Shown here: one piece after another, positions 1 through 8,874 of the stretch
Numbering within the stretch: position 1 is the stretch's first letter
Layout: every line of letters begins with the position of its first letter
Source of the DNA: Crocosphaera sp.
Lineage (GTDB): Bacteria > Cyanobacteriota > Cyanobacteriia > Cyanobacteriales > Microcystaceae
DNA: 64,000 nucleotides
Direction: 5' to 3'
Assembly (NCBI GenBank): GCA_030065205.1
Contig: JASJDN010000006.1
Coordinates: forward strand, 44,512-108,511
Notes under the pieces: model-generated
Databases searched by the model: none
What the model was told of the DNA's origin: nothing
Seen by the model: only the letters and a program-made list of their open reading frames with translations
Made by a program: the position numbers and the translations under genes

Positions 1-281
1 AAAGTCTCTTTATCCGTTCCCAAACCATCCTTATAACACCTTTGCTTTAAAGCAATTAATAATAAATCAGCTATCTCTCCCCCGAACACTCTCCAGGTCA
101 TTTCTACATTACTATCGAGGATAATGGGGACAGGAGAAGGAATACTGGGTTCTGCTAAAGAACGACAAAACCCCCATCGACATAAAATATTCCACTGTTC
201 TATTTTTGTGTATCTTTTTAGTTTAATTAGCTGATCTTTTGCTGTTTGAGATAAGCGGATTTGTTTAATGGGTGATTCCAT
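1..281 (-). CDS. dndE: DndE, DNA sulfur modification protein (3' end outside window)
   Basis: Translating the complement from an ATG at 281 gives 93 codons open to the window edge, beginning MESPIKQIRLSQTAKDQL and containing EQWNILCRWGFCRSLAEPS. This matches the small DndE family, normally about 110-120 residues, so only the last part is missing. DndE is the small DNA-binding member of the DndCDE phosphorothioation complex, which replaces a non-bridging backbone oxygen with sulfur. The gene follows dndC and dndD on the same strand, in the canonical order. Unusually, 356 bp of hairpin-rich DNA separate it from dndD; these genes usually abut or overlap. Confidence 0.88.
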   Translation of the reverse strand, partial: MESPIKQIRLSQTAKDQLIKLKRYTKIEQWNILCRWGFCRSLAEPSIPSPVPIILDSNVEMTWRVFGGEIADLLLIALKQRCYKDGLGTDKET

Positions 282-289
282 AATTATTC

Positions 290-432
290 AAGGTAGGGTG
301 GGCAAATATTATCATTATTTTGTCTCTTTTTGTTCATTTCTGACTTTTGCCCACCTCAGTAAGATGGTGGGTTACGACGGATTCTTATATTTCTGTAATA
401 ATCGTGCATTATAGCCGTCTAACCCACCCTAC
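290..432. repeat. Two adjacent hairpin repeats between dndD and dndE
   Basis: Two inverted repeats lie side by side. GGTGGGCAAA at 297-306 pairs with TTTGCCCACC at 346-355. The GGTGGGTTA...GACGG arm at 366-380 pairs with the arm at 415-428 with one bulged base. They belong to the GTAGGGTGGGC / AACCCACC hairpin family seen elsewhere in this window and look like small non-autonomous repeats. Together with AT-rich DNA to 637 they fill the 356-bp dndE-dndD gap, where no other gene is visible. Confidence 0.75.
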
Positions 433-637
433 TTTTAGGACGGTTGGAAAAGAAGGGGGTTGCTAAGGGGCGAAATTTGTGTAAAAATGGAAATATAAGT
501 TTCATAATAGAAATATAAGCAAAAAATTTAAAATTGCATAGCTTTCCCATTGTTATCTAGACTATCATAAACCGAGGCCCTTGGCAAGCCTTGGTGCAAA
601 AATTTCCGATTTTTTCAAGCTTTAATCACAAAAAAAA

Positions 638-2641
638 TTACCAAAAATAGCGATCGCAGTGAACAGTGGTTTGACGATCATCAGGATTATATTCTAGCAG
701 ATAAGTATGAGCGATGGCATCTTGTTCGGTGAGTTGTTGTAACTCGTCTTGTCGTATTTCCGTATCCGTAGAAAGGAGGATAACTTGATGGGAAGCAGTG
801 GGAAAATAACGTTCAACCAAGTTATTGCGGTGGGAAGAATCAAGTCTTCCTAAAGGAGTATCAATAGCAATAGGTAAGTTACGGCCTGATACTCTTGCTA
901 ACCCCCATAAAAAGGCGATGGATAAGAGTTGTTTTTCCCCTGCGGATAAGCGATGTTTCGGGACGGTTTCCCCTTGAGGATCATAAAGAGATAAACTAAA
1001 GTTATGGGTATCAATCGCTACCCGATGAACGAGATCAGATTTATGGAGTAAATAACGGAAACATTCTGTTACTTCTCCTTCTAGTTTATTGAGTTTTTTA
1101 AGGGTTAATCGCTCTTTAAATAATTGTAAGGTATTTTGCACTTTAGCAGCCGATTTAATAATATGTTCGTTATTTTGTTTCTCTAATGCTTCATCGGTGT
1201 AACTTTTCAAGTCTTTAATGGTCATTTGTACTGCTTTTTCTGCTTCCCTAATGTGTTTTTCGGCTGAATTATATTCGCTTTGATATTTAGCAGCTTCTTT
1301 TTGTGCATTGGTGAGTGCATCACTGAGTTTTTGATAGTCTTCGGGGGATGCAGCGACTTGTAACTTTCTCTCGTTATTATCTAAATTAATTTCTAAACTT
1401 TGTAAGGTTTCTAGTTGTTTTTTAGCGGTATCTAGTTGTAAGGGTAATTTATAGTCTAATAATGTATTCAGTTGGTTTAATTCTTCTTCTGTTACGCCTA
1501 AACTGTGATCGAGGGTTGTGGTTGCATCTTGGTTAATGGTTTCATATTCTTGTTGTAAAAATGTTTCGATTTTCTGCAATTTTTCTTGAGTGAGTTGGAG
1601 GGTTTCTAAGTAGTCAAGCAATTTTTGATCTCGTTGTTGTAAGACAGTTTTAGCCGTGATAGCTTGTTGTTGTTTAACTTCTGCTTCTGCTTGTTCCTTT
1701 GCTTCGGTAAGTAAGGGAGTAATTAAAGCTAAGGGTAAACTGGTTGCTGCTAAGCTTATCATTTCATTCCGTTGCTGTTGTAATTTCTCTTTTAACTGGT
1801 CAATCGTTTGTCTGAGGGTACTACTTTCTGCGGCTATTTTACCCCCTTCTATTCTAAACCGTTCCGATGATTCTTGTACTTTTTTATTAGCCCGTTTCAA
1901 TTGATTATCTAAGGATGCGTGTTCTTGTTTAGCGTTTTCTACTTCTTGCTTATAGTGGTTTAATTTATCTTCAATTTCTTCTATAGTTTTTAGTTGTTTT
2001 TGAGTAGCTAATTTCTTTTGTTTACGACTAACTAAAATATCTAAATCATCTGCTAATCTTTCCACTAATTCTAGTCCAAGTAAAGACTGTATAGATTTAA
2101 TGACAGTGGGAGGAGGGGTTTCTTGTTCTGCTAATTCTTTAACTTGTTCTCCATCGAATAAAAATAAATTAGAAATACCTAAAGGTAACACTGTTTCAAT
2201 AAATTCATCCCAAGTATCAGCCAATGCTTTATTAGGCCAATCATAGTTATCAGGTCCACCTGTTTCTAAAATCCCTAAACTATCTTTACCATCTTTTAGT
2301 TGTTTATTCCAGCGTCTAACGATGCGTATTTCTTTCCACTCATCGTCAATAAAATGTTCAAAAACCAATTCTATTCTGGTGTCATCTCCTAAAGGAGTTT
2401 GGTTGTTAATTGCTTGAATTAAAAAGTCATTATAACTGAGATTATTACGAGTCGAACATTGGGCGCGTTGTCCATATAATGCAAGACGTATAGCATCCAT
2501 GAGGGTTGTTTTCCCCCCTCCATTCATTCCACCAATCAGAATAATCGGACGAGTATCGTTATCTTTTTTTGTGCGTAAATTAATAATATTTTTGCCAGCA
2601 TAAGGACCAAAATTTTGTAAAACTAATTCAGTAAATAACAT
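638..2641 (-). CDS. dndD: DndD, SMC/Rad50-like ATPase of DNA phosphorothioation
   Basis: The 667-residue protein starts MLFTELVLQNFGPYAG, typical of AAA-type DNA repair/SMC-like ATPases. The Walker A loop GGMNGGGKTT is near residues 37-46. A long Gln/Glu/Lys-rich coiled coil covers about 200-510, and the C-terminus has an ABC signature LSAGEKQLLS and a Walker B/D-loop stretch IAIDTPLGRLD. This head-coil-head plan and the length fit DndD, the ATPase that is thought to nick DNA or remodel its structure for sulfur insertion with DndC and DndE. The ATG at 2641 is the natural start of the conserved LQNFG segment. It lies downstream of dndC on the same strand but is separated by a plus-strand gene and a MazEF-like pair. 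Confidence 0.93.
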   Translation of the reverse strand: MLFTELVLQNFGPYAGKNIINLRTKKDNDTRPIILIGGMNGGGKTTLMDAIRLALYGQRAQCSTRNNLSYNDFLIQAINNQTPLGDDTRIELVFEHFIDDEWKEIRIVRRWNKQLKDGKDSLGILETGGPDNYDWPNKALADTWDEFIETVLPLGISNLFLFDGEQVKELAEQETPPPTVIKSIQSLLGLELVERLADDLDILVSRKQKKLATQKQLKTIEEIEDKLNHYKQEVENAKQEHASLDNQLKRANKKVQESSERFRIEGGKIAAESSTLRQTIDQLKEKLQQQRNEMISLAATSLPLALITPLLTEAKEQAEAEVKQQQAITAKTVLQQRDQKLLDYLETLQLTQEKLQKIETFLQQEYETINQDATTTLDHSLGVTEEELNQLNTLLDYKLPLQLDTAKKQLETLQSLEINLDNNERKLQVAASPEDYQKLSDALTNAQKEAAKYQSEYNSAEKHIREAEKAVQMTIKDLKSYTDEALEKQNNEHIIKSAAKVQNTLQLFKERLTLKKLNKLEGEVTECFRYLLHKSDLVHRVAIDTHNFSLSLYDPQGETVPKHRLSAGEKQLLSIAFLWGLARVSGRNLPIAIDTPLGRLDSSHRNNLVERYFPTASHQVILLSTDTEIRQDELQQLTEQDAIAHTYLLEYNPDDRQTTVHCDRYFW

Positions 2642-2738
2642 AAATAAACCAATGAAATCATCTCTTGTTTTTATGATACTATTAAATATAGCACAGTTTT
2701 ATTAGTAAGGTATTAAGAAAAGTTAGTTTTGTCGTTTT

Positions 2739-2803
2739 GTAGGGTGGGCAAAGTTGTCTACTTTATAGATAATTAAGATAAGTCTCTAATTTGCCCACCC
2801 TAC
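2739..2803. repeat. GTAGGGTGGGCAAA hairpin repeat
   Basis: A perfect 14-bp inverted repeat: GTAGGGTGGGCAAA at 739-752 of this kilobase (2739-2752) and its complement at 2790-2803, with a 37-base AT-rich spacer. It lies in the intergenic space upstream of dndD, between it and the divergent DUF4926-like gene. The same arm sequence recurs beside dndE and dndB. Confidence 0.8.
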
Positions 2804-2840
2804 CGTCTATTTATCCTATTGAATGAGAAAAGTAACAAAA

Positions 2841-3089
2841 ATGAACACTATTAATTTACATGATACTGTTGCACTTTTAGAAGATATTAAAACTTATCAA
2901 TTTATGACCAATAATTCTATTGTGTTACCAAAAGGACAGGTAGGTACAGTGGTAGAAATTTACCAAAATGGAGAAGCTTATGAAGTTGAATTTTCGGATA
3001 AAAATGGACAAACCTACGGTTTAGTTACTCTGAAGTCTGAGCAAATAATTTGTCTTCATTATGAAAAACCTTGTTTAACAGTCTTGTAA
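2841..3089 (+). CDS. DUF4926-type small protein
   Basis: The protein core reads INLHDTVALLEDI, then LPKGQVGTVVEIYQNGEAYEVEFSDKNGQTYGLVTL, ending with an IICLHY motif. This is the small beta-barrel-like DUF4926 pattern (GQxGTVVE..YEVEF). I prefer the ATG at 2841 (MNTINLHD) over the upstream ATG at 2823 because conservation begins there. DUF4926 genes are typically orphan or next to DUF6883/toxin-like genes, and their function is unknown. It interrupts the dnd gene order on the opposite strand. A paralogue with the same core lies at 28047. Confidence 0.7.
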   Translation: MNTINLHDTVALLEDIKTYQFMTNNSIVLPKGQVGTVVEIYQNGEAYEVEFSDKNGQTYGLVTLKSEQIICLHYEKPCLTVL

Positions 3090-3098
3090 AGGAAAAGA

Positions 3099-3444
3099 TT
3101 AGTTAATAATAACTAAAAAAGTTTCTGTAACATAATCAACAAAGTCTTTGGGGAGAATTTCTCCTGTGGTTTTCCACCAACGACTATTTAAGTCAACTGT
3201 TCTAATTCGTTCGGCAATCACTGAACCTTTTATCTTAAATCCATCAGGAATCTTAATCATCATTTTAACTTGTGGTTTAATGTTACTTGTGATGGGAGTT
3301 ACTACGACTATTCCTTGACGTGCTAAATTATATCTAGTATAACTAAGAACTAAACAAGGTCGTGCATTTCCTGATTGTTCTCTTCCTTGAGTTGGGTTTA
3401 GATTAATTCTAATTATTTCTCCTCTAGAAATAAATGTTAAGCAT
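3099..3444 (-). pseudogene. MazF/PemK-like toxin with frameshifted start
   Basis: On the complement a 113-codon frame from 3440 to 3099 reads LTFISRGEIIRINLNP, then GREQSGNARPCLVLSYTRYN and GIVVVTPITSN. This is the MazF/PemK endoribonuclease fold (RGEI...P..G.EQSG.RP..V). No ATG, GTG or TTG opens this frame. The ATG at 3444-3442 is followed by one extra C (3441) before TTA ACA TTT; removing that base would give MLTFISRGEI in frame. The gene is therefore probably inactivated by a 1-bp insertion, unless a rare start such as ATT is used. It directly follows the MazE-like antitoxin. Confidence 0.75.
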
Positions 3445-3449
3445 CGTTT

Positions 3450-3701
3450 TTAAATCAATTCACATCCAGTTGATTCACTTTCTACAAAATCAATAATGTC
3501 ATCAGGATATGTAAAACCTTGGGGAATACTGTCCAATAATTCATCAAGATTATAAATTTTTCTTTTTTTAGTAATTATGAGTGCATTTTCTGATTCGGTT
3601 AACTCAATGATTGAGTTTTCTTCAATACCAAAACTTTCAGCTACTTTATGGGGAATTCGTAAACCTAGACTATTTCCCCATTTTTTTAGTTCTATTTCCA
3701 T
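3450..3701 (-). CDS. MazE-like AbrB/SpoVT-type antitoxin
   Basis: The 83-residue protein begins MEIELKKWGNSLGLRIPHKVAESFGI, the classic swapped-hairpin AbrB/MazE DNA-binding motif (KWGNSLG.RIP). It is followed by an acidic tail that would wrap the toxin. It should repress its own promoter and neutralise the MazF-like product. The stop at 3450-3452 lies 6 bp from the frameshifted toxin ATG. Because the toxin frame looks broken, this may be a surviving orphan antitoxin within the dnd island. Confidence 0.88.
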   Translation of the reverse strand: MEIELKKWGNSLGLRIPHKVAESFGIEENSIIELTESENALIITKKRKIYNLDELLDSIPQGFTYPDDIIDFVESESTGCELI

Positions 3702-3742
3702 TTTTTAACTCCTTTTATTTTTTAGTATTATGACATGATTAA

Positions 3743-5359
3743 TCATAGATTTTCCTCATTTTCTGGGTTATCAATAGGCTGACCAAATTTAATTTTTCCC
3801 CAAGACAGTTGTTTTTGAGTTTGTTTTTCTTCGGGGTTTAAACTCTTTTTAAGTTCTTCTTTCACTTTGTCAACATCTTCGTTAGCAATAGCATTTTTGA
3901 GGTTACGTTTTTGATGTGCATTATCAATGGCATCATTTTGGGAACGAGAACTGGTTTCAAAGCATTTTTCTAAGTCCCCATAGATACCCACACGACGAGA
4001 TTTAGTATAAAATTGTCGTTCTGTATCTAATAGTTTAGCCATCAATTCTAAGTGCATTGCATCCTCCCCACAAATATCCGATAAGATATCCCATTCATCG
4101 CTACCGAGTAAACTATGACCGACTCCTGGACGACTATCAATAAAGGGTTCCCCTGTCACTTCTTCATAAATGCGGGGTAAACTATCATCAAATTCGTGAC
4201 GTTCTTGCATCCAAATACGTCTAATTTCGCTAAGTTCTTCTTGTGTAATTAAAGTAATATCTTTCATGTTTTGAGGTGCATTGTTACGAATCTCATTTTG
4301 AGCAGTCAATAATTTTCTTAACCAGTCTTCACGAGCTTCTTTAGTAAAAGGTCCAGGAATTGGCTCTATAGATATTTGTTCATCTACATGACGTTCGTAT
4401 AATTGAACTTTTCCGCTTCTTCGCCTAAAATCTCTTCTATTTCGGCTATCTTCTACATCTAGCTCAGCCCGAAGATTAAGTAATGGTTGTAACCACTCTT
4501 TGTCTCTATCGTTTTGAATCATAGCTGTTAAGGATTTATCTTGACTTACTAATGTACAAACCCAGCATCCAAAACGAGAATCTCCACAACTAGGAGTAGA
4601 GGTATCTATTACTAAGGGACATTCATTATCAGCAGTTGCTCCCTGATACATAGTAAATAATTCTTTATTACTATACTCCCAAGGATTATCCCATTGCATA
4701 AGATAAAGCCATACTTCATCATTTCGCCAATTTTCAATAGGACTATAGACAAGAGAGTTGGGTAAGTTCATATTAGGACTTAAATGATCTCTTATTCGTT
4801 TTGCTTCAAATTTTTCCATTCTATACGCCCGTTTTTTACTCTCTGCTTTGCGAGTTCCCAAAACCAGAATAGTTTCTCCATGTTGGCGTATTAAATTCCG
4901 AATAAAGTGATTAGATGGATTGATTTTAAGACGTTCTGTACACCAACGAAATTTTCCTCTTGGTGGTGGATATCCTTTGCCAATAAGTCCAACCCAAAAA
5001 GTTTCAGCCGATTCTGGTTGTAATAAATGTGGTTGAATGGGAATTTCCTGTGCTTTAGCTGCTTTTTGAATATTCTTAAGAGAATTTTTGACCCATGCTG
5101 ATACAATAGGATTCTCAACCATCGTATCTGTCGTAATGACATCAATTTTTTTTCTTCGTTTCTCCAATGGTAATGCTGCGATCGCATTCCAAACTAACTG
5201 AAGAACTGCGGTACTATCTTTCCCTCCACTATATCCTAGAACCCAAGGAATATCATCAAGACAATAAAGATCCTGAATTTCGTGAGTTAGCATTTTAATG
5301 TTTTCAACGAACTCAGTGACGGTACGAGATGGAAAAAGCGAGGTTTGGGTTGCTGTCAT
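3743..5359 (-). CDS. dndC: DndC, PAPS reductase-like sulfurtransferase
   Basis: The protein carries the PP-loop VLGYSGGKDSTAV (residues 58-70 of the longest frame) that adenylates substrate in the PAPS-reductase/ATP-PPase family. It also has a Cys cluster CGDSRFGCWVC and the DndC-specific stretch RRRSGKVQLYERHVDE. The Cys cluster is consistent with the 4Fe-4S centre known in DndC. The frame can be extended to a TTG at 5413, but the ATG at 5359 (MTATQTSLFPSRTV) fits where the family normally begins. DndC activates and transfers sulfur to the DNA backbone with DndD/DndE, using sulfur from a cysteine desulfurase not present in the window. It lies upstream of mazEF-like genes and divergent from the HNH gene. 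Confidence 0.93.
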   Translation of the reverse strand: MTATQTSLFPSRTVTEFVENIKMLTHEIQDLYCLDDIPWVLGYSGGKDSTAVLQLVWNAIAALPLEKRRKKIDVITTDTMVENPIVSAWVKNSLKNIQKAAKAQEIPIQPHLLQPESAETFWVGLIGKGYPPPRGKFRWCTERLKINPSNHFIRNLIRQHGETILVLGTRKAESKKRAYRMEKFEAKRIRDHLSPNMNLPNSLVYSPIENWRNDEVWLYLMQWDNPWEYSNKELFTMYQGATADNECPLVIDTSTPSCGDSRFGCWVCTLVSQDKSLTAMIQNDRDKEWLQPLLNLRAELDVEDSRNRRDFRRRSGKVQLYERHVDEQISIEPIPGPFTKEAREDWLRKLLTAQNEIRNNAPQNMKDITLITQEELSEIRRIWMQERHEFDDSLPRIYEEVTGEPFIDSRPGVGHSLLGSDEWDILSDICGEDAMHLELMAKLLDTERQFYTKSRRVGIYGDLEKCFETSSRSQNDAIDNAHQKRNLKNAIANEDVDKVKEELKKSLNPEEKQTQKQLSWGKIKFGQPIDNPENEENL

Positions 5360-5481
5360 TGTTGTAGGGTAATATCCTGCTTGTTTTGTTGTAAAATGTG
5401 GTGCTAGGGACAAACTTACTCAGTTACATCCGTGATCTCCCTCATAAGTATAGTGTCACCATATATTATAGTTAATGGTCA

Positions 5482-6306
5482 ATGAATAATTACGAGATTA
5501 ACCCAGGAGAACAACTCAGAAACTTTATCAAAACTTTATATCCATTAGATTTAGATATAGAGGACAATATACAGGATGAAAACAAATGTTTTATTGATAG
5601 AGTTGATCAGTTTATTATGGCTGAAGGTTCTTTTCGCCAACTTGTTTATGATAGCACTATTAATTATTTAGTTAGAAGATTAATTAAAACTGCTGAATAT
5701 TTGAGAAGAAAATATGAATCCGATAACTTCCCTCCAGAACAATTTATTATTGAGTTGAGAAAATTTCTAAAAAGTAATATCAGACTTGATGATAATGATT
5801 GTGAAAAATTGTTAGCGATATTACAAATCTGTTTAGAAGTTAAGAGTAAGAGTCTAAAAGCAGCTATGAAAAGACGAGTCCGAAGAAATCTTAACGACAA
5901 TCAAGAATTAAGATGTTACATTTGTGGTCGTGCTTTAAGTTCAGCAAAAAAGGAAGATATTCACACTGATCATATATTTCCTCAAACAATGGGAGGTGCA
6001 ACAGAGGAGTTTAATTTAAAAGTCGCCTGTAAAAAATGTAACGAAAATAAGAGTGAGTATATTGATTCTACGGATTTTCATTATGAGCAAATGTGTTTTG
6101 TTAGTGAAAAGGGGACACAAAGTTTTAACATTGAACTAGAAAGAAAGTATCAAATAGCTGTATGGGCAAAAAGTCAATATTCTTGTAGTATATGTGGAAA
6201 ACCAGCACTAGAAGTAGGAAGACTTGATTTTGGTAGAATTAACCTTAGTGATAGTTGGCATTTTTTAAATATGGAAGCATATTGTAATGAACACCAACCA
6301 GAATAA
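5482..6306 (+). CDS. HNH endonuclease with two Cys-type zinc sites
   Basis: The 274-residue protein has a helical N-terminal half without a recognised domain. An HNH nuclease module spans about residues 145-195: CYICG (Cys145, Cys148), HTDHIFPQTMGG with the metal-binding Asp-His at 163-164, and CKKCNENKS. A second CSICG...YCNEH site near residues 235-270 looks like another zinc knuckle. It is transcribed divergently from dndC and 26 bp ahead of a DGQHR gene, so the two probably form one transcription unit. Within a phosphorothioation island that shows no dndFGH, an HNH enzyme is a plausible restriction or defence partner. That role is inference. Confidence 0.82.
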   Translation: MNNYEINPGEQLRNFIKTLYPLDLDIEDNIQDENKCFIDRVDQFIMAEGSFRQLVYDSTINYLVRRLIKTAEYLRRKYESDNFPPEQFIIELRKFLKSNIRLDDNDCEKLLAILQICLEVKSKSLKAAMKRRVRRNLNDNQELRCYICGRALSSAKKEDIHTDHIFPQTMGGATEEFNLKVACKKCNENKSEYIDSTDFHYEQMCFVSEKGTQSFNIELERKYQIAVWAKSQYSCSICGKPALEVGRLDFGRINLSDSWHFLNMEAYCNEHQPE

Positions 6307-6332
6307 TTATTGATAGTTTTGAGGATTTTTCT

Positions 6333-7541
6333 ATGGAAGAAAGACGTTATTTTGGATGTTCTGTTAGACAAAGACAAGATAAAGATACTGTTTCATTTTT
6401 TGTATTTTATGCTCGTGCAAAAGATATAAAAGAATGGATTGGAATCAAGCGAGTTCAAGATTCCGTAGAAGGAACACAAAGGATTTTAAGACAAACTAGA
6501 AGAAAAGCAATAACTAGATTTATTAAATCTGATTCTATTAATACTATACCTAACAATATTTTAATTGCATTTGAAGAAAAAAAAGCTAAATTTACTCCTT
6601 TAAAAGATAGCTTTAAAAATCTATCTTTTGAATCTACAGATTTTAAAAATAATTGTGATGAGCAAATAACCTGGGGTTTTTTAGAGTTTTCATTTGAACC
6701 TAATCAAGATGACCATCTTCGTCCCGCACTGCTTATTGATGGCCAACACCGTTTTTATGGTATTTCAGATTATGAGGATGAAGATTTACCACTTCTTATT
6801 GTTAGTCTTATTCATTCTACCCCTCAAGAACAAGCTTTTCAGTTTATTGTTATTAATAATAAAGCAGTACGGGTTCCTACAGAAAGTGTTAAATCAATTA
6901 TAGCCCATTTAGATGAAAAAAAAGAAGAAGAACTTCGTCATCGTCTTTTAAAAGCTGGTGTTAGTTATGGGAAACAGTCCCCAATACTGAGGGATATTAA
7001 TGATTTATCTTCAAGTCCATTTCAAAATCTTTTAAATTGGTCTTACAACAAACAAGGAACTAAATTAGTCTCTCTCACAGCAATAGAACAAGGTTTTAGA
7101 TATTTAAAAGCTCAATTTGATTTTTTAGACAAGGATGATGACGATGATTCTTTGTTAGAAATCTTTTGTGCAATATGGAGAGCAATCAAAAATAACTATT
7201 CTGAACTTTGGGGAGAGGATAATAAATTTATGAAGAAAGTCAATATGGATGCAATGAATGAGTTTATTATAGGAAAATTAAAAGTTATTTGGGAAATAGG
7301 TGTAGTAGATATCTTTGATTCTTCTAGCATTGAAAATCAAGTTTTTAATATTATAAACTCATTATCTCCAAAATTTTGGGAATTAGAATGGTCTATCAAA
7401 ATTCAAGATAATGCTAGTGTGAGAAAAATGATTAAAGAAGATTTACAAACAATGACTAATAATCACAGAATGAGACAATCATGGAATGAAAGTCTAAAAT
7501 TACCCATAGTAACGGAAAACATTTTTGAAGACTTTGAATAG
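6333..7541 (+). CDS. DGQHR-domain protein paired with HNH nuclease
   Basis: The 402-residue protein contains ALLIDGQHRFYGISDY near residue 135 followed by LPLLIVSLIHSTPQEQAFQFIVINNKAVRVP, the DGQHR signature shared with the DndB/ParB-like superfamily. In such proteins this motif is thought to form part of a nucleotide- or DNA-linked active site; its exact chemistry is not established. It begins MEERRYFGCSVRQR 26 bp after the HNH gene and ends converging on another DGQHR gene. Its N- and C-terminal regions show no obvious similarity to the other three DGQHR proteins here, which argues for independent family members rather than recent tandem duplication. Confidence 0.82.
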   Translation: MEERRYFGCSVRQRQDKDTVSFFVFYARAKDIKEWIGIKRVQDSVEGTQRILRQTRRKAITRFIKSDSINTIPNNILIAFEEKKAKFTPLKDSFKNLSFESTDFKNNCDEQITWGFLEFSFEPNQDDHLRPALLIDGQHRFYGISDYEDEDLPLLIVSLIHSTPQEQAFQFIVINNKAVRVPTESVKSIIAHLDEKKEEELRHRLLKAGVSYGKQSPILRDINDLSSSPFQNLLNWSYNKQGTKLVSLTAIEQGFRYLKAQFDFLDKDDDDDSLLEIFCAIWRAIKNNYSELWGEDNKFMKKVNMDAMNEFIIGKLKVIWEIGVVDIFDSSSIENQVFNIINSLSPKFWELEWSIKIQDNASVRKMIKEDLQTMTNNHRMRQSWNESLKLPIVTENIFEDFE

Positions 7542-7556
7542 AATACTAATAAAGGA

Positions 7557-7574
7557 GATGTTTCTATTAACATC
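7557..7574. terminator. Possible weak bidirectional hairpin between convergent genes
   Basis: GATGTT at 7557-7562 pairs with AACATC at 7569-7574 around a 6-base loop. It lies in the 43-bp gap between two convergent DGQHR genes. There is no clear T-tract, so a terminator role is only suggested by position. Confidence 0.3.
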
Positions 7575-7584
7575 CCCGTCAATT

Positions 7585-8874
7585 TTAAAGTAAAGTAATT
7601 CCTGTCCGATTCTCTAATTCTCGAACAGCAATCTTGTAACCTTTATTGACAACCGTTGCTTGATTGACAATCTTTTTCGTAATATTACCCTGTTTATCCT
7701 CATGATCTGTAACAACACTATTTTGCCATAGTTCACATTCTCGACTGTAATCAAGACTAGCAAGTGTTTTCAGTAAAGTATCTTTTTGGATGTCACTCAA
7801 TAATTGATTTTCGGCAAAAATGAGATGTCCCACACGACTAATGATATAAAATCCAACACTGTTGAGATCAATTCGTTTCTGTCTTAGTGCGTATAAGTCC
7901 AAATTTGCAGTTTTTGAAGCAGGTTGAAACAAAATATTCCACACTTCATTATGTTTTGCAAACTCAGTATAGAAATACTTGGTTTGTTCCAACATCAACT
8001 TATACTCATCATCATTGACATTAGAACGAGATTCAATGACTTGTTTACGAGATGATCCAAACAAGAACTCAGCAACTCCCATACGAAGCTGATTCATTGT
8101 AAACATATAATCAGGAGCTTTACCGACATTGTTAGATAGTTTATCGATACGATCATTAAAAATGACCAAATCTCTTGAAATTTGACGAGCTAATTTAGCT
8201 AATGTGTTACTAACATCAAATGCAGCTAAAAGAGCAGGGGGAATCGGTTTATTCTTAGCACAGTCAGCAAAATCCTGATGAATTTGATCCATATCTTCTT
8301 CTTGAACTACCAAAACTGTAACACTATCATTCTTTAGTTCTGGTCGTTCGGGAAGCACTTTTTTAATTGCTTCGAGTCGATGCTGTCCATCAGTAACATA
8401 AAGCTCAATGTTACTAGAAATGATTGCGTATCCAGATTGAACTGGCCCTGTTCCATAAGAGAACACTTTGAGAGGAGTATTACAGTTAAAAATGAATGGG
8501 GGAAGTATGTAATTGTCCGTGCTTAACAAATATTTTGCAATTTCGTTAACATGAGGTTTAATCAACGGACGATTCATTTTTTCTTCTGCATTAGATTTGT
8601 TCTTTTTGGTCTCAGCACTCTGTAACTTTGCTAATTCCACTAAAATATTTAAGGGTAAGGAGAAAACTAAATGAGGTCTTCCCCCTTGTTCGTAAATATG
8701 ACAAATAAAGACCCTTGCACCTGATGTTGCTGCATCTGCAAACGCTTGAGTTTGTGCTTCTTGTTGTGTTGAAACATTAATAATGTTCGCACTTGGACGT
8801 TTTCGATTGTCAACAGATTGACTGGAGTTGATCGTATCGAATATTTGTTGCATAATTGTTAATTGAATAAACAA
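7585..8874 (-). CDS. DGQHR-domain protein between dndB and dndC
   Basis: The protein has YVTDGQHRLEAIKKVLPERPEL near residue 160, followed by SVTVLVVQEEDMDQIHQDFADCAKNKPIPPALLAAFD, a well-formed DGQHR domain. The long frame begins at 8874, but the internal ATG at 8850 (MQQIFDTINSS) is equally plausible. It is on the dnd strand between dndB and dndC, so it may be co-transcribed with them. It differs from DndB proper, which lacks this N-terminal region; database annotations may nevertheless call it DndB. A regulatory or accessory role in phosphorothioation is inferred from context. Confidence 0.83.
   Translation of the reverse strand: MFIQLTIMQQIFDTINSSQSVDNRKRPSANIINVSTQQEAQTQAFADAATSGARVFICHIYEQGGRPHLVFSLPLNILVELAKLQSAETKKNKSNAEEKMNRPLIKPHVNEIAKYLLSTDNYILPPFIFNCNTPLKVFSYGTGPVQSGYAIISSNIELYVTDGQHRLEAIKKVLPERPELKNDSVTVLVVQEEDMDQIHQDFADCAKNKPIPPALLAAFDVSNTLAKLARQISRDLVIFNDRIDKLSNNVGKAPDYMFTMNQLRMGVAEFLFGSSRKQVIESRSNVNDDEYKLMLEQTKYFYTEFAKHNEVWNILFQPASKTANLDLYALRQKRIDLNSVGFYIISRVGHLIFAENQLLSDIQKDTLLKTLASLDYSRECELWQNSVVTDHEDKQGNITKKIVNQATVVNKGYKIAVRELENRTGITLL

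Noticed and set aside
1656..1904. Plus-strand open frame within dndD
   Set aside because: It lies wholly antisense inside a clear DndD coiled-coil gene; Ser/Cys-rich composition is typical of a shadow frame.
4891..5187. Minus-strand alternative frame inside dndC
   Set aside because: It is a second frame of the conserved DndC gene and has no family likeness.
7585..8874. Naming the 429-aa DGQHR protein as the true DndB
   Set aside because: The protein at 9197-10090 carries the DndB-specific FEYVLPVIRGIQ start, so the 429-aa protein is treated as an additional DGQHR family member.
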